DNA from: Methanothrix sp.
GTDB lineage: Archaea; Halobacteriota; Methanosarcinia; Methanotrichales; Methanotrichaceae
DNA length: 6,558 nt
NCBI GenBank assembly: GCA_028688175.1
Contig: JAQTYS010000152.1
Location: 1 to 6,558 of the forward strand
Direction: 5' to 3'
Shown one piece after another: positions 1-5,683 of this stretch. Position 1 is the stretch's first letter, and each line of letters begins with the position of its first letter. The notes below the pieces were generated by a model, which ran no database searches, was not told where the DNA came from, and saw nothing but the letters and a program-made list of their open reading frames with translations. The translations under genes and the position numbers were made by a program.

Positions 1-68
1 ACGTAGTTGGCGATGAGAAAGAGCGGGAACATGAGAATACAGATCACGACTATCTGCCAGATTTCCAT
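1..68 (-). CDS. N-terminus of a membrane protein (partial, runs off left edge)
   Basis: On the minus strand an ATG at 68-66 opens a frame that stays open to the window edge and encodes about 22 residues. It starts MEIWQIVVICILMF and continues PLFLIANY. After the first charged residue the stretch is almost wholly hydrophobic, so it reads as an N-terminal transmembrane helix or an uncleaved signal anchor. Only this segment is visible and I cannot name the family. The start is supported by a good archaeal TATA-like box whose centre lies about 24 nt upstream, which puts the transcription start at or next to the ATG, i.e. a leaderless or nearly leaderless mRNA. A short membrane protein or the first helix of a transporter are both possible. 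Confidence 0.55.
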   Translation of the reverse strand, partial: MEIWQIVVICILMFPLFLIANY

Positions 69-650
69 AAAAATAGTCTGTTGCTGGAATATAAAAGGAG
101 CACCTTTTGCTCAACCAATAGTATCGTATCTAATCAGTGGCATTTTCTTTGAGGCTTCACATTAATATCCACATTATATTGAGCGAGTACTTGATGATAC
201 CTATTCGTCCTCATTGTTGGAACAATGATGCTTCTTCAGGAACCACCAGAGAGCCAGCAAGCCAATCACGAATAGCTTTATTTTTATAATCTTCTTTATA
301 AGTTTGAACATAGTCTATTTCACCATAGCTATATATGTCTCAAAACTATAAAAATGTGACCTTTGGCGTTTGAGCGAGAGCACCTCATGGCTTGCTCAAT
401 TCACCGGCTAAACTGCCATTAATTTTAACAAGTGACTATTCCCAGTCTTGTGGCTGAGACTTGTGGGTAAATCTTCTGGCTCGCAGCCTATTGGTCTGGC
501 TCTGCAGCGCGCCATCCCTCATGCGGCGGCGACTGACTCAAAAATCAAGCATCTCGATGGCAGCCAAGAAGTTTTCATATGAGTTAATTGTTGCTGGTGA
601 TGCTAATTTTGGACCCCAAAACTATTTCTTATTGAAGTGATTCTTATTCC
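69..650. other. Gene-poor stretch with short decayed-looking ORFs
   Basis: I find no complete gene, tRNA, CRISPR array or insertion-sequence ends in this stretch. It holds three things worth noting. On the minus strand, 339-211 is a start-less 42-codon frame with protein-like composition (for example YKEDYKNKAIRDWL), and a 26-residue frame (214-134) overlaps its stop as ATGA. On the plus strand, 557-640 encodes 27 residues starting MAAKKFSYELIVAGDAN, which faintly resembles the first strand and P-loop region of small Ras/Rab-like GTPases but lacks the GK[ST]. A further startless or TTG-initiated frame of about 44 codons lies at 448-582. I read the whole as eroded intergenic or accessory DNA, not as functional genes. 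Confidence 0.5.
88..96 (-). promoter_or_regulatory. TATA-like box for the leftward membrane-protein gene
   Basis: Read on the minus strand this is TTTTATATT, close to the archaeal TATA consensus. Its centre is about 24 nt upstream of the ATG at 68. Archaeal transcription usually starts 24-28 nt downstream of the box centre, so the predicted start falls at or just inside the ATG, consistent with a leaderless transcript. The box is immediately preceded by a small inverted repeat, GAGCA-CCTTT-TGCTC, at 98-112. Confidence 0.5.
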
Positions 651-807
651 ATGAACAGAGGGATTATTCACGGCAAGAAGGGACGAATCAGTAAGGTTAG
701 ATCCTGTAATATATGAGGCGTGGTTAGGAGAAAACCCTAAAGTAATCGAAGGCGGCCCGCTTGAGCTTACGCCGTGTCCATACTGTAACGATGAGGACGC
801 AGCAAAC
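651..807 (+). other. Probable 5' part of the His-rich gene, out of frame with its ATG (apparent frameshift)
   Basis: The reading frame of the gene called at 808 stays open upstream to 655, just after a TGA at 652-654. It is protein-like throughout (…DPVIYEAWLGENPK…) and includes a CPYC zinc-knuckle-like motif at 775-786. There is no ATG, GTG or TTG in it before TTG 808. An ATG at 651 with an SD-like AAGTGATT at 635-642 (8 nt spacing) opens the adjacent frame, which stops at 714-716. Removing one G from the GGG at 680-682 would join the two frames as MNRGIIHGKK-DESVRLDP. This suggests a one-base insertion (a sequencing error or a true inactivating mutation) or, less likely, a +1 programmed frameshift. 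Confidence 0.5.
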
Positions 808-1215
808 TTGGACGCCCATAGAGTGTCCTCAGAAATTCTACCGGGGCATTATGCGAATAAGCTTCATATTTCAGGCTATTATGTTGAATATGAAGGGTTC
901 AAGATTTACGTAAAACCAGATGGCTTTGACTACTTGCTAATGGCTCACCAGTCACATAGTGGACCATTTAGAGCAGAAGACGGAAGAAAACTCGACGATC
1001 ATCCGCATTTCCATGAGCTCGACTTTTTCCATAGAATAAACGGTGCTCCAGGAACAAGACGACCTGTGCCACCAAGCCTCCGAGCGGGCATGAACTGCGC
1101 AGAGCTTTTAGAAGCCTTTTTAGACCACTACTATTTTAGCGATGGAAGAGAGAATGCTATTGAGATGCCATCAAGAAAGGCCGTGCAAAAAGGATTAGAG
1201 GAGTTTTATGAATAA
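808..1215 (+). CDS. His-rich protein of unknown function, first gene of a two-gene cassette
   Basis: I do not recognise the family. The TTG at 808 gives 135 residues, with GAGG at 793-796 as a possible ribosome site. The true protein is probably longer, because the same frame is coding-like back to about 680 and contains a CPYC motif that this start would cut off. Visible features are a strand-rich middle (residues about 18-47), a histidine cluster HPHFHE at residues 65-70 with further histidines at 47, 50 and 75, a Pro-rich turn (RRPVPP, 85-90) and a helical C-terminus with ELLEAFLDHYYF at about 99-110. CPYC plus the clustered His suggests a metal-binding fold, but this is inference. The last 8 nt overlap the DUF1828-type gene, so the two are almost surely co-transcribed and translationally coupled, and likely act together. 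It could be an inactivated gene if the upstream frameshift is real. Confidence 0.65.
   Translation: MDAHRVSSEILPGHYANKLHISGYYVEYEGFKIYVKPDGFDYLLMAHQSHSGPFRAEDGRKLDDHPHFHELDFFHRINGAPGTRRPVPPSLRAGMNCAELLEAFLDHYYFSDGRENAIEMPSRKAVQKGLEEFYE
1198..1203 (+). promoter_or_regulatory. Shine-Dalgarno site for the DUF1828-type gene, inside the upstream gene
   Basis: GAGGAG lies 4 nt before the ATG at 1208 and within the last codons of the upstream gene. It fixes the start of the DUF1828-type gene and supports translational coupling, since the upstream stop (1213-1215) lies just past this ATG. Confidence 0.6.
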
Positions 1216-2017
1216 AGATCAAGAAGCTCTTTTCGCGAAGATTAGAGAGGCTATTTGCAGCAGCATAGAATGCTCCTCGGTCCGAAAAAATGCCATAAAG
1301 GTAACTACTCCTTATCTTGATTGGATGGGAGCACCGGTTTCCCTGTACATCACTGAGGAGGGGCGCATAACCGACGGAGGGCAAACGCTCAATCAGATCA
1401 GCTCGTTAAGGGCGATCGAGGACCTTGAATATTGGCCATATAAATTGGATTATTATGAACGCTATAATATCCAGCAGATCCGGGGAAGTCTTGATCTGTG
1501 TTATCTAGATTCGCCTGATGGTCTTCTCAGGTATATTCAAGGCATTTCCAGGTTACCTACGTTTTTTGAGGCAAAGCCCATATCTGCGGTCGAAGATAAA
1601 TTTCCTCAGACAGTACGAAGGGCGATCTTGGACACTCTCATCAATGACTATCCAGAGCGCTCGCGGGATGATCCTATGGGATGGGCGCTGAAATTAACCA
1701 AGCCTCGATCGATTAAGCTGGATGGAATCACAATTCATAGCGATATGTCTCCCATTAATAATAACAGACTGATACAGATTATCAGCCATGCCAACTCCAG
1801 CACCTCAGACAAAAGGCAGCATGTCGCTTCAAAGCTACTGGACCCCCTGCTTTGGCGACGTGTGAACAAGCAGGTGGAAATGATTGCTGTAGTTTATGAT
1901 ATTACTAAATATCCCAATGAATCTCAGAATCTATTGGAGCAGGAAGCAGACAGAGTCATTGAGATGAAGGATGAAACGTCACGGTTAAGGGTCGCCGAAG
2001 CGGTTGCACAAACGTGA
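1208..2017 (+). CDS. DUF1828-type domain protein
   Basis: This is a 269-residue soluble protein. Residues about 30-65 carry the signature I associate with DUF1828: a TPYLDWMGAPVSLYI strand-turn-strand followed by RITDGGQTL, matching the family pattern 'TPF.D..G....IY…..LTDDG.TL'. The rest (residues about 130-269) is mostly helical, with a strand near 225-232 (VEMIAVVYDI); proteins of this family often carry a second DUF1829-like part, but I cannot confirm one here. No catalytic motif, signal peptide or membrane segment is visible. The biochemical function of DUF1828 is not established to my knowledge. The start is fixed by GAGGAG 4 nt upstream and an 8-nt overlap with the preceding His-rich gene, so the pair forms a compact cassette. 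It ends 71 nt before the convergent HEPN gene. Confidence 0.8.
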   Translation: MNKDQEALFAKIREAICSSIECSSVRKNAIKVTTPYLDWMGAPVSLYITEEGRITDGGQTLNQISSLRAIEDLEYWPYKLDYYERYNIQQIRGSLDLCYLDSPDGLLRYIQGISRLPTFFEAKPISAVEDKFPQTVRRAILDTLINDYPERSRDDPMGWALKLTKPRSIKLDGITIHSDMSPINNNRLIQIISHANSSTSDKRQHVASKLLDPLLWRRVNKQVEMIAVVYDITKYPNESQNLLEQEADRVIEMKDETSRLRVAEAVAQT

Positions 2018-2088
2018 GGGGCCATCCTAGGTGACTTGCTCCCTTTTCCATCTTGATTCAAGTCAATGATCCCATTCGTGTTATCCAG

Positions 2089-3384
2089 TCATCTCGCAAA
2101 CATTTGTAAATTCATTTGGTTATCGAGACATTGTATATCATTCCAAGCACCTGGTTCTTTCGTCTTTCCAGATAATTTAAGCAACGTACTCATAGAATAA
2201 TAATACATTTTTTGAACAGAATCTTTGATAATTTCTTCCTCCTCCGCCTCACACCCCTGATGAACAATTGTACTTCTGATATCGTATAACAGCTTTAATT
2301 CGGATATTATTTCTAAACATTCACTTTCTGTTTTACCGAGAAGAAATGATGCTCTTTTTGATATGGGATCGGCCTTATCGCCTTTTTCTCCACGAGGTGT
2401 CAGCAAGCACTCTAGAGCAATAGAATATTTCAGAAACTTGTCGCTCACAACTTCATCGTCTATACCTAATCCAATCCATCTGATCGCAATAATTATAGAA
2501 TTTTCTAAATCCGATCTCGACGATGGAGATTTAGAGAGCAGTTCGCTAATTTCATTCAGACAATAACTAGCCGTTAAATCTTCGTACCGATTTTTGCTCA
2601 ATTTATATTTTCCAAAAGGCCCTAAATAGATTTTCCCACCAGTGAGGCCAGAGTCACCGATCGTTAGATACTCGTGATATTTATTGGGATCGTATTTTAT
2701 TAAACCAACCTTTATATTATGTTCTTTATGAAATAATATGGGGACATATGCCCTTAATAGATTAATCACTTGCTCGATCTCATATTGTCCTTTCGATATC
2801 GCCTCCGTCGATTCGGCTCTAATAAAGACCTCCCCCCAGATCCTGTTTTCGTCGTCGCCCTTAATAACGGAACGCGATAGATCTTCGTTTTCCGCTTTTA
2901 AAGAACAAAATGGGACAAGTCGCACCGTTCCTATTTTGACTTCTTCCAAATCGGATAATTCCAATTGCTCAATTGGCATCAGGATACGATATTCTTTTAC
3001 AGAGGTCCTAAGTTCTGCTAGAAATGAATTGAGTCTGACTTTGAGTTCTTGGTCTGAATTCACATTTGCTAAGAATAATGAGATTATCAAGTCCTTATAT
3101 TTTTCACGAATAATTTCTTCTGAGAGACACGCAATATATACTGGATCGTATTTAACTAAATTGATCGCTTTTTCTAGATTGACACATGCATTGTGATCAA
3201 ATTGGATTATCCCATCAGATCTTTCTATAATCATAATATTTCTGTTAGCCTTAGTGCTTAAGAAGGACCGAGCGATTCCAGGGGATATTTTGCTCACTCC
3301 TAAACATATTTCTTTCGTTAATTTAAGAAATATATTTTTATCAATAGTCTTCGGGTTCTTTCCCAACTTTTTTTGGATAGACAT
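2089..3384 (-). CDS. HEPN (ApeA-like) domain protein, putative ribonuclease of a defence type
   Basis: I call 431 residues from the ATG at 3384-3382; a TTG at 3396 would add four residues, but GGTAAT 4 nt before the ATG supports the shorter form. The C-terminal part (residues about 315-405) has the ApeA-like HEPN layout: a helix with YSIALECLL, a variable charged loop, KRASFLLG, and a helix ending LLYDIRSTIVHQG. The last holds the R-x4-H motif (R370 and H375, codons at 2277-2275 and 2262-2260), the catalytic pair of HEPN RNases. Residues 1-310 are a mixed, larger N-terminal region, probably a sensor or regulatory part, that I cannot assign. Family members cut RNA in abortive infection and related immunity. 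The gene is visibly AT-richer than thiC and the hydrolase to its right, uses many ATA/AAA/TTA codons, and has no neighbouring MNT nucleotidyltransferase antitoxin. It looks horizontally acquired. Domain call firm; immune role inferred. Confidence 0.8.
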   Translation of the reverse strand: MSIQKKLGKNPKTIDKNIFLKLTKEICLGVSKISPGIARSFLSTKANRNIMIIERSDGIIQFDHNACVNLEKAINLVKYDPVYIACLSEEIIREKYKDLIISLFLANVNSDQELKVRLNSFLAELRTSVKEYRILMPIEQLELSDLEEVKIGTVRLVPFCSLKAENEDLSRSVIKGDDENRIWGEVFIRAESTEAISKGQYEIEQVINLLRAYVPILFHKEHNIKVGLIKYDPNKYHEYLTIGDSGLTGGKIYLGPFGKYKLSKNRYEDLTASYCLNEISELLSKSPSSRSDLENSIIIAIRWIGLGIDDEVVSDKFLKYSIALECLLTPRGEKGDKADPISKRASFLLGKTESECLEIISELKLLYDIRSTIVHQGCEAEEEEIIKDSVQKMYYYSMSTLLKLSGKTKEPGAWNDIQCLDNQMNLQMFAR

Positions 3385-3396
3385 GCATATTACCAA

Positions 3397-3614
3397 ATTG
3401 ACTTTGAAATGATTTTAGCTTTCTAGTCTACACCAGCAAATACACGACCGGTATCCGGATACTAACCAAATAGATAATATTCATAGAAATATCTTTCCAA
3501 ATTACAGAGATAAATGACTCTGAGGCTACTTATAGAATCATTTCCCCTAACTGATTACCCACCTAGCGCGATCCGAAATTAGGCAAAATATGGAGAGGAG
3601 CAATCCCGCAGCAT
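3397..3614. promoter_or_regulatory. Intergenic gap: HEPN promoter region and end of hydrolase transcript
   Basis: This gap must contain the promoter of the leftward HEPN gene unless it is read through from the hydrolase gene. Two AT-rich candidates are visible on the minus strand: CTAAAATC near 3415, suitably placed for a near-leaderless transcript from the ATG at 3384, and ATATTATCTATTTGG near 3475. A weak inverted repeat CAGAG-N8-CTCTG spans 3505-3522. No clear oligo-T terminator follows the hydrolase stop. I see no RNA gene here. Confidence 0.35.
3451..3462. repeat. 12-bp perfect palindrome upstream of the HEPN gene (possible operator)
   Basis: GTATCCGGATAC is a perfect inverted repeat without spacer, about 67 nt upstream of the HEPN start and inside the 230-nt gap between the HEPN and hydrolase genes. 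AT-rich TATA-like sequence lies on its upstream side at about 3465-3482 (minus strand ATATTATCTATTTGG), which would place a transcription start close to the palindrome. It could be a dimeric-repressor site. No second copy is visible in the window, so the functional claim is weak. Confidence 0.3.
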
Positions 3615-4253
3615 TCATATGCTCTTCGCGAACCTCAGGCTCATCTGTATCTGCCGGTTTACATCGCGACTGGTGATCTCCATGTGTCCGGGATACATGG
3701 TTTGCACATCTAATTTGGTCAGCCGCTCAATGGACTTGACAAGCTCCGGTGTATCGCCTCCGTACATATCCGTCCGGCCGATGTTCCCGTCCGGAAATAC
3801 GGTGTCTCCGGAGAAGAGCACCTTTTCCTTCTCCTCGTAGAGGCAGAGGCTTCCCTGGGAGTGGCCGGGCGTCTCCATTACTCGCAGCTTCCATTCGCCG
3901 ATATCCAGGACCATGCCCTCCTTTAGCGTCTCATCCACCTTATAATTCGGGGCCTGCTGGCCGAAGAGATAAGCCACGGATGCCAGGTCATCTCCCACCG
4001 CGCCCTCCTCTTTCTCGCTCAGAAGGAGCCGCGCACCAGTCGCCTCCAGAAGCTCTGGAGCTGCGCCGGAGTGGTCGTGGTGGCAGTGAGTGAGAACGAT
4101 CATCTCGATCTTACTGGGTTCAATAAATTTCTTGATATTTTTGAGGGTCGGGCCGGCCATCATGCCTGCATCCACCAAAATGGGCTTTTTATCCAAGATC
4201 AGGTAGACATTGCCATCAAAGGCCGCACCGCTAACCTTATGCACTTCAACCAT
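3615..4253 (-). CDS. Metallo-beta-lactamase-fold hydrolase, GloB-like
   Basis: This 212-residue protein has all the metal-binding motifs of the metallo-beta-lactamase superfamily in order: THCHHDHSGA (H56, H58, D60, H61), H131 in PGHSQGS, D150 in FSGDTVF and H190 in PGH. The arrangement, with the C-terminal MYPGHMEIT, is that of the hydroxyacylglutathione-hydrolase-like (glyoxalase II-like) branch. Archaeal members are typically annotated only as MBL-fold hydrolases, so a thioester or related hydrolytic activity is likely but the substrate is unknown. It is cytoplasmic, with no signal peptide. The length is complete for the compact form without the extra C-terminal helical domain of true glyoxalase II. 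The start ATG lies 28 nt from a TATA-like box centre, giving a leaderless mRNA. It is divergent from thiC across 42 bp; that spacing does not by itself indicate a thiamine role. Confidence 0.9.
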   Translation of the reverse strand: MVEVHKVSGAAFDGNVYLILDKKPILVDAGMMAGPTLKNIKKFIEPSKIEMIVLTHCHHDHSGAAPELLEATGARLLLSEKEEGAVGDDLASVAYLFGQQAPNYKVDETLKEGMVLDIGEWKLRVMETPGHSQGSLCLYEEKEKVLFSGDTVFPDGNIGRTDMYGGDTPELVKSIERLTKLDVQTMYPGHMEITSRDVNRQIQMSLRFAKSI

Positions 4254-4275
4254 GAGATAAACACTTTAGCTCTTA

Positions 4276-4286
4276 CAATATATTAG
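4276..4286 (-). promoter_or_regulatory. TATA-like box for the hydrolase gene
   Basis: On the minus strand this reads CTAATATATTG. Its centre (about 4281) is 28 nt upstream of the hydrolase ATG at 4253, so transcription should start at or next to the start codon. The thiC promoter must lie in the same 42-bp gap or inside the first codons of the hydrolase gene; CACTTTAGCTC at about 4262-4272 is the only weak plus-strand candidate at the right distance from the thiC ATG. Confidence 0.5.
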
Positions 4287-4295
4287 TTGGTATCG

Positions 4296-5573
4296 ATGAC
4301 GTTGATGCAAGAGGCGAAGAGAGGCCGCGTGCCCCCTGAGATAGAGGCCGTGGCCAAGCGCGAGGAAATAGAACCGGCGAAGTTGGCCCGTCTGGTGGCC
4401 TTGGGCCGGGTGGTCATACCCAGAAACATCCGTCGGCTGGGGTTGCAGCCCATCGGTGTAGGCGAGCAGCTCACCACCAAGGTGAATGTGAATGTGGGCA
4501 CATCGCAAAACCTGGACAGCCCCAAAAGCGAGGTGGAAAAAGCGCTGGCAGCTGTTGCCGCGGGCGCAGATGCGGTGATGGACCTGTCCACGGGCGGAGA
4601 CTTGGACGCAGTGCGACGCATGATCCTGGACGCGGTCAGCGTTCCCGTGGGCAGCGTTCCCCTCTACAATGCCGCCGTTAAAAAGGAGCTGACGGCGCAG
4701 GGCATGTTCAATTCCCTGGAGAAACATGCCAAAGACGGCGTGGACTTCGTCACCGTCCATGTGGGCGTCAACAAGAATTCTCTGGAGAGACTTCGCCTCG
4801 ATCCGCGCGTCATGGGCGTGGTCAGCCGGGGTGGCTCTCTTACTATGAAGTACATCAGTGAGACGGGCGAAGACAATCCCTACTATTCCGAGTACGATTA
4901 TCTCCTGGAGATCGCCAAAGAGTATGATCTGACGCTCTCTTTGGGTGATGGTCTTCGGCCCGGCTGCATTGAGGATGCATCCGATCGGGCCAAGTACATG
5001 GAATTCATCATGCTGGGCGAGCTGGTAAAGAGAGCGCGGGCCGCAGGCGTGCAGGCCATGGTGGAGGGGCCGGGGCATGTGCCAGCCGATGAAATCGAGA
5101 CCAGCGTTAAGGCCATGAAACATTTGACGGACGGCGCGCCCCTCTATCTCCTAGGTCCGCTGGTCACGGACATTGCGCCCGGCTACGACCACATCACCGC
5201 CGCCGTTGGAGGAGTAATTGCCGGCATGGCGGGAGCTGACTTCCTCTGTGCCACCACTCCCTCCGAACACCTAGACCTGCCCACCATTGAGGATGTGATC
5301 GAGGGCACCTACGTCACCCGGGTAGCTGCGCATGCATCGGACCTCACCCGTCCAGGCGTGCGCGCGAGAGCCCGCAGCTGGGATTTGCAGATGGCCCGCG
5401 CCCGCGCCGATCTGGATTGGAATGGACAATTTAATTCTGCAATAAATCCGGCTAGAGCGAAGCAGATCCGGCACAGACGAGGCGTGGAGACGGACACCTG
5501 CACCATGTGCTCGGAACTGTGCGCCATCCGGCTTTCCAAAGAGGCCATGGAGAAGGGAATAGGACGCAAGTAA
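4296..5573 (+). CDS. thiC: Phosphomethylpyrimidine synthase ThiC
   Basis: ThiC is the non-canonical radical-SAM enzyme that rearranges aminoimidazole ribotide (AIR) to HMP phosphate, the pyrimidine branch of thiamine synthesis. Family blocks are clear over the full 425 residues: NVNVGTSQ (about 65-72), MDLSTGGDLD, DFVTVHVGV (about 150-158), LSLGDGLRPG, MVEGPGHVP with His261, LGPLVTDIAPGYDH, a FLCATTPSEHLDLP segment with His325, and a C-terminal cysteine cluster (Cys402, 405, 409) that should bind the [4Fe-4S] cluster. The two histidines are the expected catalytic metal ligands. It is the short archaeal-type form lacking the long N-terminal region of bacterial ThiC. I chose the ATG at 4296 because MTLMQEAKRG aligns with the usual family start; TTG 4287 and ATG 4305 are alternatives. 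The 42-bp upstream gap is too short for a TPP riboswitch. The cysteine spacing is CX2CX3C, one residue shorter than in bacterial ThiC. Confidence 0.96.
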   Translation: MTLMQEAKRGRVPPEIEAVAKREEIEPAKLARLVALGRVVIPRNIRRLGLQPIGVGEQLTTKVNVNVGTSQNLDSPKSEVEKALAAVAAGADAVMDLSTGGDLDAVRRMILDAVSVPVGSVPLYNAAVKKELTAQGMFNSLEKHAKDGVDFVTVHVGVNKNSLERLRLDPRVMGVVSRGGSLTMKYISETGEDNPYYSEYDYLLEIAKEYDLTLSLGDGLRPGCIEDASDRAKYMEFIMLGELVKRARAAGVQAMVEGPGHVPADEIETSVKAMKHLTDGAPLYLLGPLVTDIAPGYDHITAAVGGVIAGMAGADFLCATTPSEHLDLPTIEDVIEGTYVTRVAAHASDLTRPGVRARARSWDLQMARARADLDWNGQFNSAINPARAKQIRHRRGVETDTCTMCSELCAIRLSKEAMEKGIGRK

Positions 5574-5589
5574 GCATCCATCAAGAAAC

Positions 5590-5596
5590 TTTTTTT
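5590..5596 (+). terminator. Oligo-T terminator after thiC
   Basis: A run of seven T begins 16 nt after the thiC stop codon, without a GC-rich hairpin before it. Oligo-T tracts are the usual intrinsic termination signal in archaea. It is placed before the promoter of the next gene, which argues that thiC is transcribed alone. Confidence 0.5.
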
Positions 5597-5610
5597 AGTA
5601 GAGAAAATAA

Positions 5611-5618
5611 TTAAATAG
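5611..5618 (+). promoter_or_regulatory. TATA-like box for the M6 metalloprotease gene
   Basis: TTAAATAG, within a longer AT-rich run (AAATAATTAAATAG), has its centre near 5614. Transcription would start near 5640, leaving a leader of about 44 nt before the ATG at 5684. This contrasts with the leaderless genes elsewhere in the window. Confidence 0.45.
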
Positions 5619-5644
5619 TTAGCGGAGAATAGCTTGGGCCATGA

Positions 5645-5661
5645 GCGCCGTCTTGCGGCGC
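5645..5661 (+). other. GC-rich stem-loop in the leader of the M6 gene
   Basis: GCGCCG (5645-5650), loop TCTTG, CGGCGC (5656-5661) form a perfect 6-bp all-GC stem. It would sit at the very 5' end of the predicted transcript and ends 8 nt before the SD-like site. No T-run follows, so it is not a terminator. It could stabilise the mRNA or affect translation. Confidence 0.4.
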
Positions 5662-5669
5662 GCATCCTC

Positions 5670-5679
5670 GAGGTTGATC
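5670..5679 (+). promoter_or_regulatory. Shine-Dalgarno site that fixes the M6 start
   Basis: GAGGTTGATC is nearly the full complement of the archaeal 16S rRNA 3' end (GGAGGTGATC with one extra T). It lies 4 nt before the ATG at 5684 measured from its end. An in-frame TGA at 5675-5677 excludes any earlier start, so the protein really begins at 5684. Confidence 0.55.
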
Positions 5680-5683
5680 AGTC

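Noticed and set aside
190..245. Possible archaeal C/D box guide RNA (TTGATGA … AATGATG)
   Set aside because: The first box lacks the required purine, and no CTGA D or D' box occurs at suitable distances.
69..650. Insertion sequence or transposase remnant in the left gap
   Set aside because: No DDE or HUH motif, terminal inverted repeats or target-site duplications could be identified by eye.
2052..2062. CTTGATTCAAG palindrome between the convergent genes as a terminator
   Set aside because: It has no loop and no T-run on either side, so it cannot act as a hairpin terminator; an 11-bp near-palindrome in AT-rich DNA is expected by chance.
2738..3196. Plus-strand 152-codon frame opposite the HEPN gene
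   Set aside because: Ser/Ile-rich shadow frame without ribosome site or recognisable motif; the minus strand carries the HEPN gene.
3749..4093. Plus-strand frames opposite the hydrolase gene
   Set aside because: Low-complexity Pro/Arg/Ser-rich translation opposite a gene with all five metallo-beta-lactamase motifs intact.
4266..5123. Long minus-strand open frame of 285 codons opposite thiC
   Set aside because: It is the antisense shadow of a GC-rich gene. Its His/Ala/Leu-rich composition is what the reverse of thiC codons gives, and thiC is unmistakable on the plus strand.
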